DNA of 64,000 nt, taken from Microdochium bolleyi (Eukaryota > Ascomycota > Sordariomycetes > Xylariales > Microdochiaceae). A program made the translations under genes and the position numbers. The notes beneath the pieces are model-generated. The model ran no database searches, was not told the DNA's origin, and worked only from the letters and a program-made list of their open reading frames with translations. The stretch covers positions 496,001 to 560,000 of the forward strand of contig KQ964263.1 of the NCBI GenBank assembly GCA_001566295.1, in the 5' to 3' direction. Positions 54,301 through 64,000 of the stretch are shown here, in pieces (position 1 is the first letter of the stretch; every line of letters starts with the position of its first letter).

Positions 54301-57054
54301 ATACGTCACATTGGAGATAGAAATAGTACAAAGGGTTAGGTATTGACTTTGGACATTGTGGTCTCAGATATGCTACAACTGACCAAACTGGTGAGAGGAT
54401 CCCAGCTCGTCCAAGGCTGGCCAAGGCGAGGCAAGATATGACACCATCAGGACAGGCCGCGTTCCAACTATGTACAGAGCCGTTGTGGGCTGGGAGGGAT
54501 ACTTGCATGAGTAGATCGGAAGGCTCAACGGGCCTTGACCAGATACCTGGAGCCTCGAGGGAACTTGTCCGCCAGGATTACCAACATCGAAGTGTCTCAG
54601 CAGCACGGACCCAGCATTTCGGTACGGCCTTCGCGCCCTCAGCGTGACTCTATCACAAACCCCACGCGCTGTCTTGGGGAGGTGCACAATCCAGCCGTGT
54701 CTCGGGCCCATGGTGGCGTAAGGCAAATCCCGAGGACCGAATCAAATGGATTTCGGCGGTTTTGGCCTCTTCCGAGACCTGGTTCACTTCTCGAAGCAAA
54801 CCCCGGATTCCCCACCTGTGCCCATCGACGTCAAACTTCTAGATGCTTATCTGTAGGATGACGCGCGGGATCCAGCGCACGTGCATAGTCTAATCTGACA
54901 TCACAGGTAGCGATATTGGACAGATAGGAGGAGACGAGCTTACGTATCCCCTTACATTCGGTAACAAGTCCTCAATGTCGAAGGGGGAGCATAGGCTGTG
55001 GATCAAGTACGCCAACCATTCACAAGATTTCCATGGTGGGACAAGGCGCATGTGCTGCTCTGCGAGGAGCGCTGCTCGGATCCAGCAGCGAATCCAAGGC
55101 CGCGGCCCCTTGTAGTACCTTGTAGCCAGCGTGAGACCCGGCCACAATCACGAGGCCGCACGGGGGCCGTCAGGCGATGTCTGCCGACGCTGGGCGACTG
55201 CTCGTTCACTAATCGGCTACGCCGGCTGCGTGCCACTCGGCCATTTCCAGAACTTCCGAATATAGCCTGCTGCAGCTGCGAGGGGCCCAACGTGCATGCA
55301 GGGTGCCTGGGTCACCATGGCATTCTGCCAAAGTGCCCAAGGAGATCGCATCAATGTACAATTGGCTCCCGCACTGACCAGTGGGAAGACGCGGAAGTCA
55401 GTGGACGCGCAGTCATGAAGCCTTAGGGGAGCAGAGAATCCCGTAAGCCAACTCGACCTGCAAGAACGTTGTGAGACCTGCGGCCATGAATGCGGAGTCT
55501 GCTAAACACTTTTCCGGATAAATGCAAAGTCAGTATAAAGGTGTTGCCACAACAGGCGATGATCCTGTTTGAGCATTGGCCAGTCCACTTCCGCGTCACG
55601 AAAAGGTCCCCGGAGACGAGAATATGATCCAGCAGCCAACATGCACATGTACCCTGGCGGCTCTGCAGTTGGCCACCCTGGTCGCACACAGGCACACAGA
55701 GCATGGATGATCTACCTATGAGGGCCTCCCCTGCTGAGATGAGGACGGTACGCCTGAATCACTAGAGAGGATGGCCTTGAAGCAGCTGTCACTCGCTCTC
55801 TGCCCACTTGTGGCGCTGGTGGCCTGGTCGGGCTGCGTCTCGTGTCATGACTAGCCCGACGAGTCCCTCGGCACGAGTCACGACAGTCAACAATTACCGG
55901 GTCGAGCAGCCTCACGATCCACTTCTCATCCTCGGAGACATCTCCACTGTTCCGGTGATTGGTGACGATGGGTGGACGGCGGGGGATTACCCATAGCAAA
56001 GCCGCGTCCCCCTCATTCATCATTCATCATTCCCATGACCTATTGTGTCACTTCTAATCATTTCCATTCAAGGGCCCCGATAGGCACCTTTAGAAACGAC
56101 CCATGCCCGTCTCGCACACTCCATGCAGGATGCAGGGCAGAACATGGGGCATGGGGGGTGGCGTGCAGGGGCTGGATCGAACTACGTTCACGCGTGTAAG
56201 CAAGACGCCGCGGTGCCCCAGCATTGTGTGTGTGTCCGCTACTGCAGGCCTTGCCAAATTCCCCGATCCGTGCTCCGCGACAGACCGATCCCGGGGACTG
56301 ATATGCGGATACTGCGATCGGGAGCATCAAGATCTTGTTGCTCACTCCGTCTTACTTTGTGCCACCCCCCCCCCCCCCCCTCTTCCCACCTCCGGCCTCC
56401 CCGCTCGCCAGTCCCGAGAGGATCTTGTCATACCGCACGGGTTTTATGCAGGTATGCATTGCATGTACAATATCAGGCTGTTAATTATACGATCGTGGTG
56501 ATGTATCACGATTTGTTGGCGGCGATCTCCGGTGCAGATGCCGTATTCAAAACAGCATGTGCCAATTGAGCCGCACACCGGTGAACCACATACCTAAGCC
56601 CTGCACTGGCCATCATACGTCATATAAGGAAGATCCGGAACATCGCCCGGGGCAATTATAATTGGTGTATGACTACTCACACTACGAAGCAGGATTTTGA
56701 ATGATTTTTCCATGATTGCGTCCCAGTGGAATGCACAATCTTATGAGCCGAGCCTGTCCGCCGAGGCCACACCACAGTTGTTTATACTGTTCGTGATCAG
56801 AGAGAAATAAATATTGAAATAGCTTCGCAGGATGGAAAGAGGTAGAAACACTTTGATACAGAGAGACAGACAAAATATCAATTCCGAGGCTCACTCTCAG
56901 GCAATAACCAAATGCCATGACCGAAAAAAGGTAAAAGCACTGGCAAATTAAACAAGAGGAACGCCCCCAAACGCACGCACATGATGGAAAAATACGCAGT
57001 AGTCGAACATGAGGGAGATGTTAGCCCTGTCCTTAGCACCTTTATACCGCGCGC
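51398..57054. other. Gene-poor spacer, 5.6 kb
   Basis: No supported gene. Overlapping frames on both strands at 52773-53341, 53289-53794, 54998-55426 and 55423-56569 are up to 167 codons, have no family signature and are often antisense to one another. Homopolymers G (about 53318-53329) and C16 (56365-56380) occur. No transposon ends, tRNA or rRNA recognised. It may be a decayed region or hold unannotated non-coding transcripts. Confidence 0.55.
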
Positions 57055-57675
57055 CTAGTGCCTGTTTTTCCTGCCAGACGACGAAGAAGACGAGGGCTTC
57101 TCTTTGCGACGAGACTTGCGGCTCCCGCTGTCCCCAACAGAACTGCCGCTCGCCGTTGCCATGGAGCTTTGGCCATCTGTAGACGAGCCTTCGGGGTCTG
57201 CAACATCAGCTCTTCGTTAGAATTCTTGAGAACAGCCGGAAAGACCAAATCAGACTGCCCCGCATCCCGATAGCCCATAGACTCTCGACTCACCGAAAGG
57301 CACACACGAGGAGCAACACCCATGCCCGCACGTCCCCGGGCACGCATCAGGAGACCAGCAGCCCGGGACGGCCGCACTCTCATCGGGAAGAGGCCACTCG
57401 CCATCCGCTGCCGCCGCTGGCGCTGGCGCGCTGCACCAGCCGAGCTCGTTGGGGCCCTGGCCGCACTGGCAGCATAACCAGGCGCCGCCGAGCGTCTTGA
57501 AGGCGCACAACTGCAGCGAGCAGTGCTTCCCGACGGACTGCACGGGGTAGTAGTTGGGGCTCCGGCACGGGCCGATCTGGAAGCCCGTCGACGGGTCGAA
57601 AGGCGCCTTGGGGCAGAACATCCACTTGACCGACATGTGCGAGCACGGGTGCATCTTGGGGTGTCCGTGACACAT
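57055..57675 (-). CDS. Small Cys-rich protein with basic Ser-rich tail
   Basis: Two exons, 57675-57294 and 57197-57055, encode 174 residues; the intron has a gtgagt donor and a tgcag acceptor. The first exon holds 16 Cys in about 127 residues, including CHGHPKMHPC, CPKAPF, GGAWLCCQCGQG, CPGTCGHGCCSSC and others, with His near the start. The pattern suggests zinc or disulfide clusters but fits no motif I know. No hydrophobic signal peptide is visible, so an intracellular zinc-binding role is as likely as a secreted disulfide-rich one. The second exon is Ser/Lys/Arg-rich (SRKSRRKEKPSSSSSSGRKN), nuclear-localisation-like. Unknown family. A GT/CA microsatellite lies about 180 nt upstream of the ATG. 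Confidence 0.7.
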
Positions 57676-57857
57676 TACTGCGAGCTTCTGAACTTCCTGG
57701 CCTAAAAGCTGGAAAGGGGAAAGGGAAGGGCGAGGTGCGGCCTTGTCAGTGGGCCTTGGGGAATCGCAAGCAGGGGCGGGCCGCTAATAAAGGTGTGACT
57801 GGCACAGCCGTTCAGCTGAGAACACCAGGGGCCTGTCTCTTCGATCTGGTGTCTATG

Positions 57858-57889
<32 letters not shown>

Positions 57890-60800
57890 AATGTTTGCCG
57901 AGTCTCCGATAGAGCAAAAGAAGCTCTGCGAGTTCTGGTACCTGGCTAGGGCTGCTGTTTCAAGGAAGAAGGAAAAATTTAACGGGTAGCTTCGCAATGC
58001 TGTTCGTTCTTGCAGTCGCCGCTCACTCACGCGGCGATGTATGTGGAAAGACGGCGATTTGTGAGGTGCCGGGGCTCCTGGACCCCTCCCACGGGAATGT
58101 GACAGCTATTATACATCCGCGAGATCTTCCGCGGGCGCCCGCATTCGTAGACAAGATCGATGGGTCACCATGTCATGGAGCCGCAAGATGGGCATCATCC
58201 GAAAGACCCATGCCCCTATTTCTCCAACCCCACCCCCTTCACGGCCGAACATGATGAAGATGTCGGGCCCATTCCCGACGCTCATCTTGCTGGAGCTGAG
58301 GAAGAAGCAAAACGAGCGTTTCGCCCTGCTCCGTGGCAGGAGATGTTCTATACCCACGATACTACCACCCCCCCCGAGATCTGAGTTGACGGTCGGGAGG
58401 AGGACGAGAAATGATTCCTCATCACGCTGAGTTGTCCAGCTGGTGTCTTACAATGGCACCAAGGCACAATGGATCTGGCCCTGCTGTTGTTGCCTGCCCT
58501 GGCGCGCGCAGAGAAGAGTGCCAAGATCTTCAGCCACGGAGGAGGTGACGTCCAGTGCACGCCATACGACCGGCACAAGTTCTCCGGAGGTGTGCTCGTA
58601 CTTGGTGTGAGAGTGTGACTGTAAATGTAAGCCGAATCGGGCTTGCTGCACGCAGCACTCTTGATCCATCGGACCGGGGCTCATCGAAGACTGAGCTGGG
58701 GGGGAATTGATCGGACCGCTTAGGTGTAAGGCCGTACCGGGGAGCAGGGGTGAGGCCAAGGAAGCGATGCCGGATCGTGCGCCGGCGGCGGCGCACCCCT
58801 CAACAAGTCCCTCTCGTTGTGCGTGCTCATTGGCTCGCGGCCCCTGAATGAGTTGTCGAGGAGAAGGGAGGAGGGGGGGGTTGAGGAGAAGAGGGGGGTG
58901 CGTAGGAGAAGCACACCGCACGAACTGCGCAGGCCGGTGCCCAGATTTCAATCTGCAACCTGCATCCTCCGTAGGCAAGATTTGCGATCTTGCAATGCCT
59001 CGTCTTCTGATACGTTCGCGTGCTTGCGTGCGCCGGTCCCTTGGCGCGTGCCATCCTCGTAGGTTGCCCTGATACGCCGTGACAGCCGGGAGAAAGTCCG
59101 CGGCATCCGCACCCATAGCCAACCCCTGCCGTTGTCAAGAGACCGCATCTTGGACAAAGGTGCATGCAGGAGTCCCGGGGACCAGGTGCCGGTCCTTTCC
59201 TGCGTCCCACACACTAGCGCGCACCAGTTGGTCCGCTGCTTCGTTCCGTAGAATCTCCCATCCGTCTTTGCTTTTCGACCAAGTCCTGGCTGGACAGCCC
59301 ACAGCTTCTCCTTCGTCGCGAGAAGCAAGGCTTCATGACGGGCTGTCCTGCCGAGCACTGCCATGGCTGACAAGCAGGCCGCTTGGCTTGGCTTGGCTTG
59401 GCTCGGCTTGCCTGACCCAAACATTCGAGGGGCACGCACGCAACCAGGATCCTCCAAGATGACGCTTTGGTGTGCCGCACCCCCAAGCCTCAGCCAGTCG
59501 GGGCGTGATAAGAGTCGCACCAGCCAGGGGGTAAGATGCCTTCCCCCCCTGAGTGTTGTCGGAGTTTTGCCCGGCACTGTAGCCAATTGGCGACCGCCGC
59601 TTCCAAGTTCGATCCGGGCCGGCCTTCGATCTGCGCCCGATCAGACCATCTGGGCAGTCTACCTTCGATTCGTAAGCCGAATTTGCGATAACGAATTCAC
59701 TTACGCCTTGCCTGGATGGAGCGATGGCGTAGCCCATTGGTGGTGTGACAGCTGAACGCCCCAGCATGTGGCGGGCACCCATGTTGTGTTTGGTTGCTTT
59801 GCTCATGCCTGGCTGGCCCAAGAGCTATGAAAGCAGAGATTCGACTCTACCAGTAGTGAATGCATGCCATTGCATCGCTCGCTTCTGAGCCTCTAATTCG
59901 CCGTCCGACACTGTGATAGCAAGACAACGTCGACCCTTCGCTGTGCTTGCCCACTTGTGAAGTGCTTCAGCTTATGGGATAGTGCCAGAATACACGAAGA
60001 CATTGCAGACTCAAGCGCATCTCGTTCTCATCATGGACTGGTTGGCATCCCGCGCCTGTCCTCCTTACAGCACGGCACACCTCGCGGGCGACTGCGAATG
60101 CGGCGACCCTCTCAGGAGACTATAAAGTCCTGCGCGTCGGATGCTTGACCCTTGGGACCAGCACAAGTGTCATCCAAAGGCTTCACTACATCATATGACT
60201 TCCAAAACTAGCTCAAGGTCCAGTTCGACTCGTACATGAAATTTTAACCAGCGCGTGCGATGGACCTTGCATATCGTACTGATTATGACCACTTACCGAT
60301 CATCCTCCAACAGAGCTCGAGCTAGTCGTAGTCGTGGCTAGAAAGCCCGGACGTCTAATCGATGAGACCCAATGCGCTCGTTGTTACTGCATACGACCCA
60401 GAGAACACCAAGTAACCTATTGCACCTACTCAGAGGGGGTCAGGGGTATGTGAGTAGGATGGCGAACAACAGCTCCTTTATGTTTGAACCCCTCTTCAAA
60501 CATCGAGGCTTGCTACTTCCCGCATTAGGAAAGCCCCGCCGGCCGCGATGGTGCGCCTCGCTGGCCAAGTCGGCTGGAATGCGGTCGGCGCGCTAGTGCT
60601 TGGACGACGACGAAAGAATAACGGGCCGGTGGATGACAAGCTTTTTGCACCCGCACATGGGCCCAGCCTCAAAATGTCATGATCAAGTACGTATGTGCAA
60701 GTAGCAACCAACACGGCAGATGGAACCGATGGAACACCCGAGAGACAACGCGGCCCGCAACACAGGAAGCAGAAGCAGGCCACCAGCAGACCGCCACAGG

Positions 60801-61437
60801 TCGGCTGGGTGTTTTGAGATGCATACAAGCACTGAACAGGGGCAGGAAGTCATGTCGCGCAAAGGTTCGTGCGACAAATTCTCGAAAGTCTTGCCGTTCG
60901 GGCCGTGGGAAAGTTCTTGGTGATGAGGCTTGCGATAGACACTACCGCACGTGGGCCGTTGACTAAAGTCCTTAGCGACCGTGCTTCTGCCGCTTCCGTA
61001 CTTTAACTGGGGTTAACATGCGTCGAAGTCTGCCATGCAGGGTAGTCTTTTATCCACATTCCAGTCTAGACACCCACACCGGCCCGCCTGGGAAGGACGC
61101 CTCACCACCACTGCTCGGTCACTCTAAGGGGGGCCACTGACGACATGGCCTTCTTTGCGCGTTCTGCCGGTCCGCGACTCAAGCAAGGCGCACTAAATGG
61201 CGGGAAACTGAGACATTCTGCACAAAGTTAGCAACAAACTCGGACAAGGCGCAAACCCTTCTCCGTGGACGTTAACGATGGGTGGGCGAATCTATCGTTT
61301 ATAACAAGCATCACAATGCCACGAGTGAATTCTTCGAGGCCAGAAACCTTCATCCCATTCAGGGCAACGATCGTCAACACGACTAGCTTTCTAGAGCTTC
61401 CTTCTCGAGTCGACCCCTCTGCCCGGGCACGTTCGCG
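57676..61437. other. Gene-poor spacer, 3.8 kb
   Basis: It separates the Cys-rich protein gene from the ferric reductase. Frames at 58448-59122 and 58948-59586 (212-224 codons, minus strand) are the longest but have no known motif and overlap plus-strand frames. A GGCTT-type tandem (about 59384-59410) and the GT microsatellite are the only repeats noticed. Confidence 0.55.
57856..57889. repeat. (GT)n/(CA)n microsatellite upstream of the Cys-rich gene
   Basis: An almost pure GT tract on the plus strand with one internal interruption (GTGCGT), i.e. CA on the minus strand. It lies about 180 nt before ATG 57675, probably in the leader or core promoter of the minus-strand gene. Confidence 0.95.
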
Positions 61438-64000
61438 ATGCGTATACACTTCTTGGCCTCGACGGCCATGGCCTTGGCAAGCATAGCGGCTGGGCAGTCC
61501 ATATATCACGGCAACGGCTTCGTCGGGAAAGATGTCGACATGTTTCGACCTCCGTGTGCGTCGGCATGCCGTGATGCATTGTCGAAATATCGCCTCTCGT
61601 GCTCGACTCTGCCACCTTTCGCTAATGCTTCCAGCTCGGATCGAAATCTTAGAGCAGCCCAGGCCATACGAGGTAGGGCCTCCTCGCCTGGTGGACTGGT
61701 CATGTTCGAGACATCACCGGAGTGCTACGCCAGCGATCCGGGTTTTCTTCAGAGCACAGCGTATTGCATCCACGCCCGCTGTGAGTCGGATGCGAGCATC
61801 ACGCAGGCCGTGCTTGAGGACTGGTGGGCATCTTATCTCGTTGGTCGATCACCGTCACAGCCCAAACCGGCTGTTTCGTACGGCGCCGCTCTCTACCAGA
61901 CAGTGACGGAGTCGCAGTGGGCAGTCATCAGCGAGGAGGACGTTCTGAACAGGACCACGCTGGCGAGGGACGATATCTACCTTGCCCTGTACAATGCGGA
62001 GTACCACCTTGAGCTCTCCAAGGAGAGAAACGTTGATTTTGGGTGAGCTGGTAATGCCAAGATGCTATACCAAGACGGAGACCTCACTCATGCTAACAAC
62101 ACTTGATTGATTCATAGACTGGCCCTGTTTATCTCGGGCCTCGCCATCCCCGTCGCCATATCGTGGCTACGCTTCGTCCCGTTTCCAAGCCGCATCGCGA
62201 CTCGCTTCAGCGCTACCTTCATCGACCCCCCCGTGTTCGGCCGTCGTCACCGCGAGCCCATCGGCGGCGCCTTCCTCATGCCGACGAGGGGCCAGGCCAT
62301 ATTCATCATCTACCTCGTCGCCGTCAACGCGATCTTCTGCTGTGTCGGCTACACTACCACAACTTCTCCCTCTCTGTCCTCCACCAGGGGCCAGCCCAAC
62401 ACATTCTTCCCGACCCCCAAGACCGAGCTCCTGACCTACATTGCCAGCCGCACCGGCGTCCTCTCCTTTGCCAACATCCCGCTCCTCATAGCCTACTCCA
62501 GCCGCAACAACCCACTCCTCCTGCTCCTCACGGACTGGTCGCACTCGACATACCTCCTGCTGCACCGCTACATCGCGCTCATCGCGACCGGCCAGGCCCT
62601 CGCGCACACCGCGCTGTACGTCTACCTCAACCACGGCGCGGGCGCGTTTCCCGCCATCACAACGGCACGCTTCTGGATCTGGGGCGTCGCCTGCACGGGC
62701 GCGATGGTCCTGCTCGCCGGGCCCGCGAGCTTCCTTCCCTTGCGGAGGCGCTGCTACGAGGTCTTCCTCGCGCTGCATGTCTGGCTCGCCGCGCTCGTGC
62801 TCGTCGCGGGGTACCTGCACGTGTGGTACCGGTCTCCGGGAGCGTCGGCGGCGCGGGACAGCGAGGGCTGGATCGTGTGCCTGGCCGTCCCGATATGGGC
62901 TGCCGAGAGGGTGCTACGGGTGCTGCGGCTCGCGAGGCACGGGGTGCGGCGGGCGAGGGTGTCGCTTGTGGTGGACGAGGCTCGGGATGGGGAAGGGGCT
63001 GAGTATGTCCGTGTTGACATCCCCGGTGTCGTCGCGACGGGGAATGCATACCTGTACTTCCCGACACTGAGCTGGCGGGTCTGGGAGAACCATCCGTTCT
63101 CTGTCGCCGGGAACATGCTGCCCGCTGATCCTGCTGCTAGTAGCGGCAGCGGCGAGATCCAGGTGCACTGCACCTGTGGGAAGGGCAGCAATAGCAGCAG
63201 CGGCTATGACAGCAGTAGTAGCCCGACGGAAAGCAGCCTCCGCGGGGACGAGTCGGCCGTCTACATCTCGCCGGTCTCGGCGTGCTACTCAGGACCACAC
63301 CCCAAGAGCCCCCAATGGGAACCAACCACCCAGACGATGGCGGCACCACCGACCACAACTCGGCCGATGCACTCTGCGAACAGGAGCTACTTCTACAGCC
63401 TCGACGCGGAGAAGTGGCCGGCTTTGATGCCGCCACCCGAGCCAGCCTTGCGAAAGGGCTCGAGCTATTCATCCTGGTCGGGGCAGACACGACGAGGTAG
63501 CATCAGCAGCAGCGTGTACAGCACCGACGTTGTCATTGCACCCCGTCAGAAGGATGATAAATATGGAAGCGAAAGGGTGGACCGAAACATGTACTACCAG
63601 CGGGGCTCCACGTTCTTCATCCGCGCCTCAGGAGGGATGACCTCTCGCCTGCGCGAGCTCGCCATCAAGAGCGGCGGCACAGCGACTGCCACGATACCGG
63701 TGCTCATCGAGTCCTCGTACGTCCCAGCCTCGCACTCCCAGGTCGTAGCGGTGCCCAACGTCATCGTCATCGCGGGCGGGGTGGGCATCACTGCCGTCGC
63801 GCCCCTGATCCGAGCCCGCACGGGCGGTGCAGCAGGTGGAGGAGGAGGCGGCGGCGGCGGCGGCGGCGGAGGCCGCACGAGACTGTTCTGGGCCGTGCGG
63901 AGCGCTGAGCTGGCGAGGGCCGCATCAGATATACTCGGCAAAGAAGCGTTGGATGAGGGCGGCAGTGTGCTGGGGCAGGTCGTGGTCGGCGGGAGTGGTG
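61438..64000 (+). CDS. Ferric reductase (FRE/NOX-type flavocytochrome), 3' end beyond the window
   Basis: Exon 1 (61438-62042) and exon 2 (62118 onward, open to the window end) give 829 residues so far. Residues 1-20 look like a signal peptide. Four heme-ligand His are at 351 (LLHRY), 365 (ALAHTALY), 422 (ALHVWL) and 436 (YLHVW), i.e. two H-X13-H pairs on successive helices, as in bis-heme Fre proteins. FAD contact HPFSVA is at His527; NADPH motif VIVIAGGVGIT is at Gly755. The enzyme reduces extracellular Fe3+ or Cu2+ chelates at the plasma membrane using cytosolic NADPH. Odd: about 170 residues of Ser/Gly/Pro-rich sequence lie between the FAD and NADPH parts, and a poly-Gly run follows the NADPH motif. 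The extracellular N-terminal domain is Cys-rich (six or more Cys). Confidence 0.9.

Noticed and set aside
58948..59586. 212-codon minus-strand frame
   Set aside because: Contains a translated GGCTT tandem (repeated Ser-Gln-Ala-Lys-Pro) and no motif.

Overview
The window is nuclear DNA of a filamentous ascomycete (Pezizomycotina; Sordariomycete-like is a guess). Reasons: GC-rich coding sequence; short introns (about 60-100 nt) with GTRNGT donors, CTRAC branch sites and YAG acceptors; two Zn2Cys6 regulators; a HET-domain gene; an adenylation-thiolation-reductase NRPS-like gene; and single genes separated by long spacers rather than operons. I support 18 protein genes, one of them cut by the right edge, and one tRNA. 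Exon boundaries were deduced by hand from splice signals and reading-frame continuity.

Left part (0-10 kb): a small secreted protein, a CorA-like or otherwise unknown minus-strand gene with an uncertain 3' end, a Zn2Cys6 regulator and an F-box protein. Centre-left (10.5-28.8 kb) is the most interesting stretch. A Dal5/allantoate-type MFS permease is divergent from a RidA imine deaminase, followed by a peroxisomal-type D-amino-acid oxidase, a type-B carboxylesterase, a Gly/Asn-rich unknown protein, an A-T-TR reductase and a VIT1/CCC1 vacuolar metal transporter. RidA and D-amino-acid oxidase act on consecutive intermediates: the oxidase makes imines and RidA hydrolyses them. They are adjacent and co-oriented, which suggests a shared amine or amino-acid pathway. 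It may include the A-T-TR enzyme, the esterase and the permease. The VIT1/CCC1 promoter carries three matches to the CCAAT-complex/HapX bipartite iron motif within 90 bp.

Middle (28.8-45 kb): a gene-poor spacer, an unknown multi-pass membrane protein, a large HET-domain protein, a second (Upc2-like) Zn2Cys6 regulator and a stand-alone PD-(D/E)XK nuclease-like protein. This has the flavour of an accessory or self/non-self region. Right part (45-64 kb): a sugar-porter-type MFS transporter, tRNA-Asp(GTC), a secreted M43 metalloprotease, a PPxY-containing unknown, a 5.6-kb gene-poor spacer, a small Cys-rich protein, another gene-poor spacer and the 5' 829 codons of a ferric reductase.

No CRISPR array, rRNA, intact transposon or virus-like gene was seen. 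Most other open frames are shadows of GC-rich genes.
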